From Epiperipatus broadwayi (Eukaryota; Onychophora; Udeonychophora; Euonychophora; Peripatidae), in the NCBI GenBank assembly GCA_028023455.1, contig JAQFVV010012508.1, positions 3,095,877 to 3,159,876 of the forward strand: a stretch of 64,000 nt of DNA. The letters are read 5' to 3'. The translations under genes were made by a program, and so were the position numbers. The notes below the pieces were generated by a model that was given only the letters and a program-made list of their open reading frames with translations, was not told the origin of the DNA and searched no databases. Positions 37,547-48,303 of the stretch are shown here, piece by piece (position 1 is the stretch's first letter; every line of letters begins with the position of its first letter).

Positions 37547-38250
37547 AAGTAATTTGTACCATATATATAAATAAATGGTACAATATATATATATATAGGG
37601 AGAGATAGAGCTTTGTGATTCTCTAAAATCATGCGAATTAATGATAATGACTTATATTTTACCATTTCTCAGTGGAATCCATTAAGGTCTGAAATTTCTC
37701 TTTTTTAAAAATAGTAAGAATAGTTTTAACTTTAACAAGCCAGATATCTATATCTGAATCTAAATAAGTTGAAATGATTAGATCATTAAATACTATCATT
37801 TAAACTATTTAACATTATTTTAAAAAATAATTAAAATGTACTTAACCAATGATCAAATTATTAGTATTGTAATATATATGTACAATTTACTAATTTAATA
37901 AGATTGCAGTATTATTTTATAGATTCATATCTCACTTTTATTTTTTTGAAAAAAAAACAAAACAAAGTGATCATTGGGAGCAAAATCTTATATCTTTTTT
38001 TGAATTTTTAATCCAGTAATCATTTCTACAGCATTTTGTCCATTATTAAAATTATGTATGTAAATTTTTATTGTAAAGAAAACACCGGTGCACTTTTTCT
38101 TTTAATTTGACCCTATTAATATACTCATTGCCAAAAAATCGGTCACATTTTTTGGTTAACAAATAGATTTATTTATATTTTGTAACCTTTTTATGGAAGT
38201 AATATAATGTTTCTTCTTCTTCCTTTTCCTATGTATTGATTTCTACTTTT
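37547..38250. other. AT-rich non-coding stretch after the gap
   Basis: It begins with a small hairpin around ttgtaccatatatataaata (ggtac/gtacc arms, 37555-37582) and then shows nothing recognisable. Confidence 0.55.
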
Positions 38251-38476
38251 ACATATCATACCATTTATAAATTTTTTAAACATTTTATCAGTACTATTTT
38301 TTATATCAAAACTTTATTCTAATAGTTTCGACTGTCCTGCAGTCATCATCAGAGCTCTTTACAATCCAAGCTCTGATGATGACTGCAGGACAGTTGAAAC
38401 TGTTAGAATAAAGTTTTGACATAAAAATAGCATTGATAAAGTGTTTAAGAAAGTTGTAAATAGTATGGTATATAAC
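38251..38476. mobile_element. PLE-like foldback element, second subfamily
   Basis: A 226-bp inverted repeat. The left arm contains aaactttattctaatagttt and cgactgtcctgcagtcatca; the right arm is its complement. They pair over about 100 bp around a loop of about 14 bases (ctttacaatccaag). The plus-strand core at 38373-38399 is ctgatga-t-gactg-cagga-cagtt-gaaa. A related single core on the minus strand is at 42030-42065. It is probably a solo terminal repeat of a Penelope-like element. Confidence 0.6.
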
Positions 38477-38954
38477 CTTTTTATTGATCTGAATAGAGAT
38501 GAAATAATACGGAAGTATTGAAAACTCCCAATGATCTATATATAAAGTAACAGTCGGTAAACGTAAATAAAATTAGGCTAATATATATAAATCATGCTCT
38601 GAATGTAAATATGTCAATAAATGATAATCTTGATATATGATAGAAGCCAAAGTATATGTGACTTATTCTATATTTTACACTTACTGACAGTTAGTTCATA
38701 TATAGCTTACTAGGAGTTTTCAATACTTCCGTGTTATTTTATACTTTGTAAGAGAATTCCACACTTTAGTAACAAGACCAGATTGAAAATTTAAACTGAT
38801 AACGTTAATATTTAACAGTTATTAAAATTTAATATGACAGAAGTTATTTCCCATAAGAGACAATCAAATTTTATACAAATATGTTTGAATTTTAAAATCT
38901 TGGTTGTTGATTTTTTTTTTTTATAAACCTCTTCTTTTTTTTTCATATGTCAAA

Positions 38955-39026
38955 TGCGTTGACCGGGAAGCGAACCCGAGCCAGCTGCTTGGAAGGCAGC
39001 TATGCTAACCACTAGCCCACCAACGT
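38955..39026 (-). tRNA. tRNA-Gly(TCC)-like gene, possibly a pseudogene
   Basis: The 72-nt minus-strand sequence folds as a cloverleaf. The D arm is ggctagtggttagc. The anticodon arm is gctgc-cttccaa-gcagc, with anticodon TCC for glycine. The T arm is tcggg-ttcgctt-cccgg. The acceptor strands acgttgg and tcaacgc are followed by discriminator A. Two things argue against function. Position 1 is A opposite C72, and the T loop has C where the almost universal A58 should be. A Pol III T-run terminator is also missing downstream; the minus strand there is A-rich. It may be a decayed tRNA gene or the head of a SINE. Confidence 0.75.
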
Positions 39027-39284
39027 CTTCTTTTAGTTTCATAAGAACAAACAAATCAAGATCCGAAAAGAAAAAGTATTGAGTTCTTCTACATCCTATT
39101 CGTCATTATAGTGTATCAATGTTATGAGATGGAGTGGAGAGTGATGGATTGTGTGAAAGTCTATGCTCATATATCCTATATATTACATATATTGATGCAG
39201 GTATATAATAAGCCTGTATTTCAGTTATTACATAATTTAAAAATATAGTTTTATACGAGTAAGGATGCATTTACGTTTCTTTAT

Positions 39285-39568
39285 AGTAATTTAAGCAATA
39301 TATGGGTAAGAGAACAAACAGGTGTTATTGATCTCATTGAAAAAATTAAAGAAATGAAATGGAGATGGGCTGGACATATTACTACAAGAGGTGATAATAG
39401 ATGAAATCTTAAACTGGATTCCAAGAGATTGTAAAAGACCCAGAAAAAGACCACATGTGAGATGGATGGATGAAATATGCAGGGGTGATGTGGAGAAGAG
39501 AATATAAAGATCAGAGATGGTTTGAACTTGGAGAGACCTTCATTCTGCAATGGATTGATAATGGTTGA
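39285..39568 (+). pseudogene. RTE-like LINE tail, copy 1, frameshifted
   Basis: The plus strand reads W-V-R-E-Q-T-G-V-I-D-L-I-E-K-I-K-E-M-K-W-R-W-A-G-H, then after a frameshift near 39402 N-W-I-P-R-D-C-K-R-P-R-K-R-P-H-V-R-W-M-D-E, then A-G-V-M-W-R-R-E-Y-K-D..W-I-D-N-G and a stop at 39566-39568. The K-W-x-W-A-G-H, R-P-x-x-R-P and R-W-x-D-x-I blocks are the usual C-terminal end of RTE-type reverse transcriptases. A gat trinucleotide tail (gatgatgatgat) follows the stop directly, as in RTE elements with a very short 3' end. It is 5' truncated, with no endonuclease or catalytic core. Copy 2 is at 44767-44934. Confidence 0.75.
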
Positions 39569-40940
39569 TGATGATGATAGTAATTTTTCTGTCTAAACAA
39601 TGTTTATATTTCTCATTCATGTGCATTATGTCAATCTTATATCAATAATACCATTATTTGAAATAATTATGTAGTAATGTTTATTTTTCTTACAAATATT
39701 AAAGTCTACTAAAATTTATTATTTTGTTGGTATTGGTATAAATATGTTATCTAACAAACAGAAAAACTTTCCTTAAATAAGCTTTAACTAAATGGATGTA
39801 GACACAATTGTACAATTAAAAAATCTTTCACTGATACACCTAGAAACTCTGAGAAAGAAGATATCTAGTTAGGACTTACAATGAACACATTGCTACTAAA
39901 GACTATATCATGCAATGAATAGCTCTAGGACAAAAGAAAATTAGAACAAATTAATTATTACTTCTCTTGCACTATGACAACTATGATCCTACTAGTTCTG
40001 CCTTATATTCAGATCTTGAAGATATAACTTAAAATTACTTAGTTTTGATAATTTTAATAAAGCATAGCTTTGTTTGATTAATCAAGATGGTTATAAATAT
40101 CAGCCTGTTTAATGTGAAAGCTAACTAATTTTTTGTTATAATTTTTTAACCTAATGCTCATTGCTAATTGGATTCAATGAGTTTTAAGGTGTTTCTTGTG
40201 CCTATTATCATTCTCTTTTTTAATACAATTCTGTTAGCAAAACGTTAGGTTGAATATTTATTTAAATAATGTGAGTTCAGAATGTATTTTTTCTTGATAT
40301 ATGAAATTTAGATTTTTCCCCGTGAAATTATATTAAATTATTTAATAGAAACAGGGTCATTTTTTTAAATTATGGAATTTTTTAGAAGATAGATTGATTG
40401 AACTTTGCATTTAAAAACTTTTTAACCAATGGAATTGATAAAAGATAGCTATCAACAAGACGATATTATTTGGGAGTGGACATTATACTCTGAAACATCA
40501 CAATTGGTAGGATAAATAATTTCAAATAATTTGGGGGTTAATTAAAGAAGAGCACAAGAAATACTACCAGTTGTGGAATAATTGAATATCAATATGTTTT
40601 ATTTAAGATGGTTCACCAGAAAAATAATTAAACAAAGATAATTCTTTTAACTTTCTTTTATGGCTCTACTTGGATCTTAAAATTTGATTTTAAACCAGTA
40701 AGGAGTATGTATAAATATTTGAATTTTCCTGGTGGAGATAAATATGTGATAAGTCCACAGTTAAAATACTCCTTCAAAATTATTTCCAGTCCTTTTGTCT
40801 TAAGTGTAAGAACAAAAGTATATCCAGAAAATGCTAAATTTGTTTATATTAACAAAATATCTATTTCAGAATTAGCCATTCTGACATGGGTATAGTTTTA
40901 GAGTCCCAATGAAATACTGTGCTAACCTACCATCTTCTTT
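39569..40940. other. AT-rich non-coding stretch
   Basis: No inverted repeat, RNA gene or coding motif was recognised. The 62-codon ORF at 40707-40895 has no supporting context. Confidence 0.55.
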
Positions 40941-40944
40941 AATC

Positions 40945-41110
40945 AGTTTAATCCGCCATTTAAGCTATTGTGCACTTTTTCACGAGTGTTAAATAATAAT
41001 AAATGAGTACTTTCCTAAATTCTATATCTTGTGTTGTAAGCGGAAGTACTCATTTATTATTATTTAACACTCGTGAAAAAGCGCACAATAGCTTAAATGG
41101 CTGATTAAAT
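40945..41110. mobile_element. Hairpin MITE of about 165 bp
   Basis: Arms of about 65 bp (ccatttaagctattgtgcac..taataaatgagtact and complement) with two or three mismatches flank a loop of about 31 bases. No coding capacity. No clear target duplication beyond T/A-rich flanks. Confidence 0.8.
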
Positions 41111-41640
41111 TTATTACAATTAGAAACAGCGCTAAAAATAAATGTTTAATCAATTTGTTTGTGAAGAGATAAAAATCCCTGATAGTGTTTTTTGTTATTG
41201 TTGAGTAAATAGTGAATAAATTTCTTGATAAATATATAAAGTTTATCTCATTAGGTTGATTCAACAAATTAAACTCTACTTTTATATACACTTTTTATTT
41301 TAAAAAATAAGTGTATTCATTATAGTTAAATCTATTCATGACAATAACATATGATATAAATTCACATTAATATATTATATTATTAAATACATTAAACTAC
41401 CAATGCAGAATACAAATTGTATAAACAAAATTACACCAAATTCATACCTCAACCAGACTAACCAAGAAAATAAAATCTAAAACACTACTAATGGTTTCAC
41501 TGCAACAACATATTTAAGCTAACCATTACCCACAAGTTCACTTACCTCCTACCCACTCTTAATATTAAATTTTTTTTAAAATAAGTTAACTGTTTCAGAA
41601 TCATATATTTTTAATAATAAAGATTCTTTAATTCTTCTTT
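41111..41640. other. AT-rich non-coding stretch
   Basis: Nothing recognised. A minus-strand ORF of 75 codons at 41064-41291 starts in the neighbouring hairpin and has no supporting features. Confidence 0.5.
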
Positions 41641-41895
41641 TTATTTCATTGCTCTCAAAGAGACAACCTTAGCTTCATCAAAATTAATAATGTGGCTTAT
41701 ATATTTTACATGGATATGTAATTCAGAACTAAGATATTTATTTCTAATTTTACTTTTATGTATCGTTATTCTTTCATTTAAACTCAAACTATTCTGACCT
41801 GTATATACTTTCTTGCAAAAACAAAGAATAGTATACACTACTCCAGAAATAGTCTTTCTATCAAAAGTTTTTGTATTATTTAATAAATTATTCAA
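41641..41895 (-). pseudogene. GIY-YIG endonuclease fragment, Penelope-like element type
   Basis: An 84-codon minus-strand frame has G-V-V-Y-T-I at residues 18-23 and V-Y-T-G-Q at 30-34, the two halves of a GIY-YIG core spaced as expected, with I-L-C-F-C-K-K between them. It then has N-E-R (R42, the likely catalytic arginine) and H46. The C-terminal endonuclease of Penelope-like elements has this shape. The second signature reads Y-T-G instead of Y-I-G, and no reverse transcriptase precedes it: within 150 bp upstream the frame gives way to a foldback core (42030-42065). The fragment is therefore an orphan 3' end. An isolated host GIY-YIG exon is less likely. Confidence 0.6.
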
Positions 41896-42029
41896 AATAA
41901 TACCCCTTATTCTTCTCCTTTATTTTGTTTGCATTTCTTCATATATTCATATATATTGCTTCCAATAACTCCCCTCATATACACTTTAATGCAAAAATTT
42001 TTTAAAAATATAATTCCTTTATTTTCCTG

Positions 42030-42130
42030 ACAGTTTTGACTGTCCTGTAGTCTTCATCAAAGCGTTCTTAAGCTCCTCTACCCAAAATTTTTTTAATATG
42101 AGGGGAATTATTGTAAGCAAAGTAATACGT
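42030..42130 (-). mobile_element. Single PLE-like terminal core
   Basis: The minus strand reads gatgaagactacaggacagt followed by caaaactgtcagg, matching the core of the foldback at 38251-38476 with GAAA changed to CAAA. It lies just upstream of the GIY-YIG fragment on the same strand, consistent with a partial Penelope-like element that has an upstream terminal repeat. Confidence 0.5.
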
Positions 42131-42227
42131 CTATGATTTCCATTGTTTTAACATCACATGCCTCCTGAGCAACTAATCATTCAATTAAATTTTTATGTTT
42201 GAAGATATGCATTTTCTATTATCTAAT

Positions 42228-42635
42228 ATAGGGGTTTCTAACCTGGGGGTACAGAAAACTTATCCAGGGGGTATGGTGAATAGCAAGTAAGGTAATTAAT
42301 ATATTCCAAAAATAGTTATGATATCAACATTGTTGGGCTAGTTCATGTTGGTACTGTCTGTGACCCATACCAGCCATATTTCAGATCTTTTTTCAAATAT
42401 GGACATAGCGAGTTTGCAGATATTTTTTTCTTCCTGTGTGCCCCAATAACTCAAAGTGCCAGTTAAGATTCAAGATAGGTAATGGCATGGTCAGATAGGC
42501 TTCTCTCAAGGCTAATCACCATACCATCTGCATTTCCTGGGTATGTGCGTGACATACTGCATCATACGCTCAAGCATAATGTATAGGAGATACAAGATAA
42601 AAAACAAGGAGATATGTGGGACAAAAAGGTTGAAA
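42228..42635. mobile_element. hAT-like element, family H2, copy 1
   Basis: The left end is ggggtttctaacctgggggt and the right end caaaaaggttgaaa, degenerate inverted termini. The same word attatctaat stands at both edges (42218-42227 and 42636-42645), containing the expected 8-bp duplication. The interior is related in opposite orientation to the element at 46723-47176 (atattccaaaaatag, gattcaagatag). Confidence 0.65.
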
Positions 42636-43212
42636 ATTATCTAATCTAATAGATAACTTTAAATGGATCACTATATAACAAAGTCCTCTTCAACAATTTT
42701 TCATAGTGAAGACATGGAGGAAATATTGTTCACAAATTTCTAATGATTATAGCTTTGTGTTTGTTCTATCTTATAATTAAAATAGCTAAACATCTAATTA
42801 CCAACCAATATGAGATAGTTAGCTGGGTTGACTAAAGGCTGTCTACCTGAAAACAAAATTTATGTTTGGTTAATACTTGAAAACTATTTCAATTTGACAG
42901 ATTCAAATCCAAATCATAAGCATTACAGATAGGTACACTACTATTGACCATGAAGTTCTTTTTGTTTCCTAGTGTGTGCATAAAATTATATATATATATA
43001 TAGCTGTATCAGTGTGAGATATGAATTTACATCTCTAACATTCTTACAGTGAATCCATTAAAATTATCTTTCAATCATAAGTCTAATGTTTAATTCTTCT
43101 AATGTTTTTTAAACAATCATTTAACTATTTAAGGGTAAAAAATATTTTAATAGATTTTTTTTATATCACTTAGTTATAAATCCAGTCTAGAGTACACAAA
43201 TTTTAAACATTT

Positions 43213-43400
43213 AAATATAACAATGTATATTAATGTCATCTATGTTCTTTATTACTTTTTATAATGCTTTTTTACAACCCACTATTGACAGTTTCAATTG
43301 CCCCAGCAATCTTCTTCAGAACTTCTACTTAATATTATATGGACTTGACAATGCAATAAGAAAGATAAACAATAAATATTTATCTATGTGGTCATCAATG
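43213..43400. mobile_element. PLE-like foldback element with one core deleted
   Basis: The left half is complete (gtatattaatgtcatctatg, ttctttattactttttataa, caacccactattgacagttt, caattgccccagcaatcttc). The right half jumps directly to taatattatatggacttgac and gcaataagaaagat, so the second core and most of the right arm are missing. Confidence 0.6.
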
Positions 43401-43416
43401 TTACAATCCTGTATGG

Positions 43417-43912
43417 CAGGGATGAGAAACCTCACAACCATGAACCAAATTAGCCATTGAAAGCTCTCAACCTGGCCCTTGGATATCTTTAAAAATGTAT
43501 ATAAAAAGCCCTGTATAAAACTTTTATTTAAACACGTGTAGTATAAATATTGAATTAAGAATAGTTATGTAAAATAAAATATTTAATTTCTCTTTCCAAT
43601 CTTTATAATAGTTCTAGTTTATTTTATCAGAGGTGCAATATTCCCAAATATTATCTATATTGTGTAGTCTGTCTGACTATGGATTTAATCTGAGGGCATT
43701 TTGTTTGCTTTTATAATGATTTTCACAAGGAAAAGTTGAAATTGACTTTCGAGTTGAAAATATTATCCACCCTTAATGATTAAGGGTAAATTAATTATAT
43801 TTTTGATGAAATATAACAGTTTAATTTTTAAATCGATAAATTTTGCCTGACCTGCAAATGATATTATAAATAGCCAAATGGCCCTCGTCAGAAAAAAAGG
43901 TCTCCCACGCTG
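43417..43912. mobile_element. hAT-like element of about 496 bp
   Basis: The left terminus cagggatgagaaacctcac and the right terminus aaggtctcccacgctg are inverted relatives of each other. The flanks ctgtatgg (43409-43416) and ctaaatga (43913-43920) match at 5 of 8 positions, an old target duplication. The interior words aacctggccctt and aatggccctcgt are also inverted. No transposase. Confidence 0.65.
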
Positions 43913-43920
43913 CTAAATGA

Positions 43921-44766
43921 ATTGCTTAATTTTTAGTTTAATAAATTCCATATAGTGATGATACCATTCATTTATTGATGGATATATGTTAAGTTTTCTG
44001 TCGAAAGGCAGATTAATATTGCTAGGCAATACATTATTATGGTCAAGCAACAACACTTGATTATTAATTAGTCATTGTTAACCACGGTGTAATCTAATTT
44101 CTTGTAACGCCTAAAGTTTAGAATTGCCGTAATAATGAATCTTTTTCAACGTTTTAGTGCTAAATCTTACATTTTGTACTAATATTTATTTATTTTTTTC
44201 TACAACTTAATTTTTATTTATATTACTATTTCAAATTGCACACTTTAGTAATTTTACTCGCTTTTTTTTAGCTATATATTAGTGAATGAATATTCTGTCC
44301 TCCGGAAATATGCCGTTGGGGGGGGGGGGTGTCTTTATTTTCTAAGCAACAACTAGTATTTATATGGTAAAAAAAAAAGTTGAAATTATATTTATTCATA
44401 ATAGTAAAATCTAACGGCATAAAAATTAAATAAATTACTATATATTTAAATAAATGTAACATTACCTTAAAATTTACCTATTTTAAAATGATTTTAGTTT
44501 TCCTTCAGTAATTTTGAATGTTAAAATGAAATATATTTTTAAAAGTTAACAGTTTTTGCAGCACAATTATAATAATGTAAAAAGCATTATTATTATAATA
44601 GTGTTGACAATTTAATAATAAAATTATAATCATAAATTATGCAAACATTGATAATTACAATAAATTTACTTAAAACGTATATTATCACGGACAAGTCGAC
44701 ATTTTAAAAATACATTAAAAACAATATATATTTAAAAAAATAAATTATTAATATGTAAATAATAAT
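43921..44766. other. AT-rich non-coding stretch with a 12-base G run
   Basis: The only notable item is the homopolymer of 12 G at 44318-44329 in otherwise AT-rich DNA. No gene was recognised. Confidence 0.55.
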
Positions 44767-44934
44767 AACTGGATTCCAAGAGATTGTAAAAGACCCAGAA
44801 AGAGATCACATGTGAGATGGATGGATGAAATAAGAAAGTGTGCAGGGGCGATGTGGAGAAGAGAAGCTAAAGATCGGAGAAGATGGATCGAACTTAGAGA
44901 GACCTTCATCCTGCAGTGGATTGATAATGGTTGA
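44767..44934 (+). pseudogene. RTE-like LINE tail, copy 2, open frame
   Basis: 55 codons read N-W-I-P-R-D-C-K-R-P-R-K-R-S-H-V-R-W-M-D-E through M-W-R-R-E-A-K-D..T-F-I-L-Q-W-I-D-N-G and a stop. This is the same C-terminal tail as copy 1 at 39285-39568. Here the frame is intact, and five codons lost from copy 1 after D-E-I (R-K-C region) are present. It is severely 5' truncated, so only the tail was copied. The 3' end is a short gat/aat-rich tail. Confidence 0.75.
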
Positions 44935-45256
44935 TGCTGATGAAATAATAATGATATTAGGTATGTCTCATTACATAATAATAAAGACAACAAATCTTAA
45001 TAAAGTACACATAGCCAATGTTTGCAATAAATATGGGGGAAGGGGAATAAAGTGTAGTAAAAAAAGCAATATATCTATTTAGATATGTTGTAACAAAAAG
45101 TTTCATGCATATAAGATGAATTTAAAACAGATTTGATAAACACTATGTGAATGGTATAAACAGAGAGAATTGTTTGCAGTCTTGGCAAAAACATTAGTGA
45201 TATTTATGTAAAAAATTGCTAGATCATGAAATCCTTTGTAGATCTTCAACAGTTTG

Positions 45257-45425
45257 ATTTGTAATATTAATATCATCCATATTCTTTATTACTTTTTACA
45301 ACGCTTTTTTACAATCCACAAGAAGTTCTGAAGAGGATTGATGGGCAATCGAAACTGTCAATAGTGGATTGTAAAAAAGCATTGTAAAAAGTAATAAAGA
45401 ATCTAGATGATATTAATATTATATG
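45257..45425. mobile_element. PLE-like foldback element, compact
   Basis: The arms aatattaatatcatccatat..acaatccac and gtggattgtaaaaaagc..gatgatattaatatt pair over about 60 bp. The loop holds one core on the plus strand, ctgaaga-g-gattg-atggg-caatc-gaaa, at 45328-45354, with a perfect 5-bp stem. Confidence 0.65.
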
Positions 45426-45659
45426 GATTTGGCAATGCAATAAGAAAGATGAGATTATACAGCTTGATTTGCTTTACAGATTGTAAGAAATTTTCTTCAT
45501 TTAGTTTTCCAAAACGTGTATTAAATATATTTTTATATGTTATGCACTTTAAATTTATTATGCCACTGTTTGAATAGTGCTTTATAAGTTAAGTAAATAA
45601 TAGATTGATATGTGGTCTAGATAACTATATCCTATGAATACAGACTTTTATGATCCTCT

Positions 45660-45920
45660 CAGGAAACAGGCAAATCTCTCCATACAGTAGTGCCACTCAG
45701 TGCAAGCCAGAGTATTCAATGAATGACCGAAGGCTTGTGCATAAAATCCCTATCCAGTGCCTACTCATCCAATAACCCCAGACTAGTTTCTTATTTGTGG
45801 CATCCATTGATTACTCTGGATTGCACTGAGTGACACTACTGTATGGGGAGTTTTGACTGTTTTAATAACAGTTATGAGCAAAAGTAAGAAATGGTGATCA
45901 TTTGATGTTTAGTGATCCTC
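45660..45920. mobile_element. M1 MITE, full copy
   Basis: The ends aaacaggcaaatctctccat and gtatggggagttttgactgt, the arms cagtgcaagccagagtattc and ccattgattactctggattg, and the loop ccccagactagtttcttatt are all present, followed by the outer block aatggtgatcatttgatg. Confidence 0.75.
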
Positions 45921-46501
45921 TCAGAAAGTGAATATTTTTGTTATTATTGTAATACCGTACTTAAATTCATTTATTATCTTCTAATAGTAACCCAGAAAGT
46001 CCATTTTTTATTCAAATCTTCAAACTTTTCAAGATTTTCTTAATGAATCATTAAATATTTGTTGAAGTAAAATTTAAATTAATTTAGTTAAAGATGATAT
46101 ATCACATTTTAAATGCCCAAACAGGATTTTTTCATAATAATATGTTATACAAATTTTAATAAAGACATAATTCACTGTAATGTGCATTAATTTAGTACGA
46201 TGGTTAAAAAGGTACATCATGTAAAGAGAAGATATACTAATAATAGAGAAACATCTAAATTCCCTAACAATTAGCAAAACATTAATAAGATGCACTGTTA
46301 TAACCCAATAAGAAGACATGACATTCTGTTCTTATTAGAACACAATAACTTTCTTTCATTATTAGATCATAAAGCTTCTGGATATTCTTTAAAGTTAATC
46401 GCAAAGTCATAGATTTATAGGCTTTATTCCAAACTGTAAAATGATATATAGAATATATTTTAAATTGACAATAGTAATACAATAACCAACATATTGTAAA
46501 G

Positions 46502-46562
<61 letters not shown>
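46502..46562. repeat. (TA)n microsatellite
   Basis: 61 bp of uninterrupted TA. Confidence 0.9.
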
Positions 46563-46566
<4 letters not shown>

Positions 46567-46722
46567 CATCATCAAATTACATTGCATTTTGGGAAATAGT
46601 TTGTAAATTTATGACTCATCACAATGAAATAACTATTTTTAATTATTTCAGTAATAAATAATTATAAAAGAAAACTCATATTGGAATTATCTAATATGCT
46701 ACAAACCAGTGAAATGATCTAA

Positions 46723-47176
46723 GGCAAGGATTCCCAATCTTTTTGGTCTTTGTACCCTCTTGGCTCTTAGTAAATCACCCAGTACCCCTATTCATCATAA
46801 TAAAAAGCATTTGGAGAATGTACCGTGTAGTATATCATGCACATGCACAAAGATGCAAATCCCATGGAGGCTAGCCTTGAAGAGGTGCCAATCTCACAAA
46901 TTCAATAACTATCTTGAATCTTAATAGGCATTTTGAATTATTGAATGCTGCAATAAGAAAAAAGTCTATATAACCTCACTGTGTTGGTGTCCAAAAAGAA
47001 TGAATTGTTGCTGTTGTGGCTGACAATACCAACCTGGAATAGTCCAGAAATGTGAAAACAACTATTTTTGGAATATATTAAGAACATAATATACTTATTT
47101 ATCTGCTAATCACTGTATCTCATGGACAACCTTCCTATATCTCCTGGGGCTATGGGTACACCAGATTGGGTACCTG
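46723..47176. mobile_element. hAT-like element, family H2, copy 2, with 8-bp target duplication
   Basis: The left end caaggattcccaatctt and right end ccagattgggtacctg are inverted relatives. The 8-mer tgatctaa stands on both sides (46715-46722 and 47177-47184). The interior resembles 42228-42635 read backwards (tatcttgaatctta, tatttttggaatatatt). There is no transposase. Confidence 0.8.
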
Positions 47177-47184
47177 TGATCTAA

Positions 47185-47555
47185 GACTTTTAAATAATCA
47201 ATAAGAAATCAGCAAAAAATAAATAAAATAACTTTTTTTAATTTGATCTCTAAATTAGTAGAAAATAATGCATTATAAAAGTAATTCTATCATTCTATTC
47301 AATCACACATCATGTTAAAACAATAATAATAATTATTATTTTTATTGATATGGTTTATTATTTGGGATTTCATAAGAAATTTGAGCAGCAGAAATGGAAA
47401 ATTGGACTCATAAATATGGATTTAAGTCATAAAGTCAAAACCAAACCATACAGAATTTGCTAGTGTGGTTTGTGCATGAACCATTGTATATACCAAACTT
47501 TAAATGTAATTAGAGGGGATTTGTATTTAAAGCTCCCTTCAGCTCTCTAGTCCAT
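47185..47555. other. AT-rich non-coding stretch
   Basis: Nothing recognised apart from short aat runs near 47325. Confidence 0.5.
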
Positions 47556-47651
47556 CTCAACAATGTACATGTGAAAAAGATAAATTATCTCCAATATACA
47601 TATTTTGTGCTAAATCAGCACTCATCAGTTAGTCCAAATCATCATCATCTC

Positions 47652-47739
<88 letters not shown>

Positions 47740-48300
47740 CAGTGCTCAGTTTATGTTAAGAAAGAAAATCTTCAAACTTTAATGGACTGCCTTCAATATT
47801 CTCCAGCCTCCAACTCTTCAGCCAACCATATTTTTGAAAATCTGATGATGGAATGATCAAAGCCCTTATTAATGTCAATGTTGCTATCATGCCCATGATG
47901 ACTTTTAAATCACTCTGACCACTCATATTTAGGACCTTAATATGCCTATTTAAATACTTAGAACAGGGATCAGAATGAGTTAAAATCAACATTGGCATGA
48001 CAACAATATTGGCATCAATAATGGCTTTGAGCATTCCATCATCAGATTTTCAATGATGTGGATAGTTGAAGAGTTGGAGAGTGGAGAAGACTGAAGCTTG
48101 TCTATTAAAGTTTGAAGATTTGCAATCTTAATATAAACTGAGCATTGATTATACATATGTGTGGGAGATGATGATATGGACCAACTGAAGAGTGCTGTTT
48201 CAGCCCAAAATATGCATTTTGAAGATCATATATCTTTTTCACATGTATGTGGTCATGTGTATTGGTTATGTAACATGGCGTTGATAGCTGAAGAGAGCTT
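47556..48300. mobile_element. Foldback element with a (CT)n(TA)n tract in its left arm
   Basis: The left arm (tgtacatgtgaaaaagataa, tgctaaatcagcactcatca, aatcagtgctcagtttatgt, aaatctgatgatggaatgat) is answered inverted at 48029-48300 (cattccatcatcagattttc, aaactgagcattgattatac, gctgtttcagcccaaaat, ctttttcacatgtatgt). The middle of about 160 bp is unique. A third, single-arm copy is at 63800-64000. No coding motif was recognised, and the superfamily is unknown. Confidence 0.65.
47650..47737. repeat. (CT)n(TA)n compound microsatellite
   Basis: About 35 bp of CT followed by about 50 bp of TA, inside the left arm of the foldback at 47556-48300. The right arm has no such tract, so it arose after the arms formed. 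Confidence 0.9.
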
Positions 48301-48303
48301 GAA

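Noticed and set aside
36946-37665. Three ORFs of 180-240 codons around 37 kb
   Set aside because: They are made almost entirely of the 500-N gap.
44318-44329. 12-base G run as a G-quadruplex or telomere-like signal
   Set aside because: It is a single homopolymer with no repeated G-tract pattern and may be a sequencing or slippage feature.
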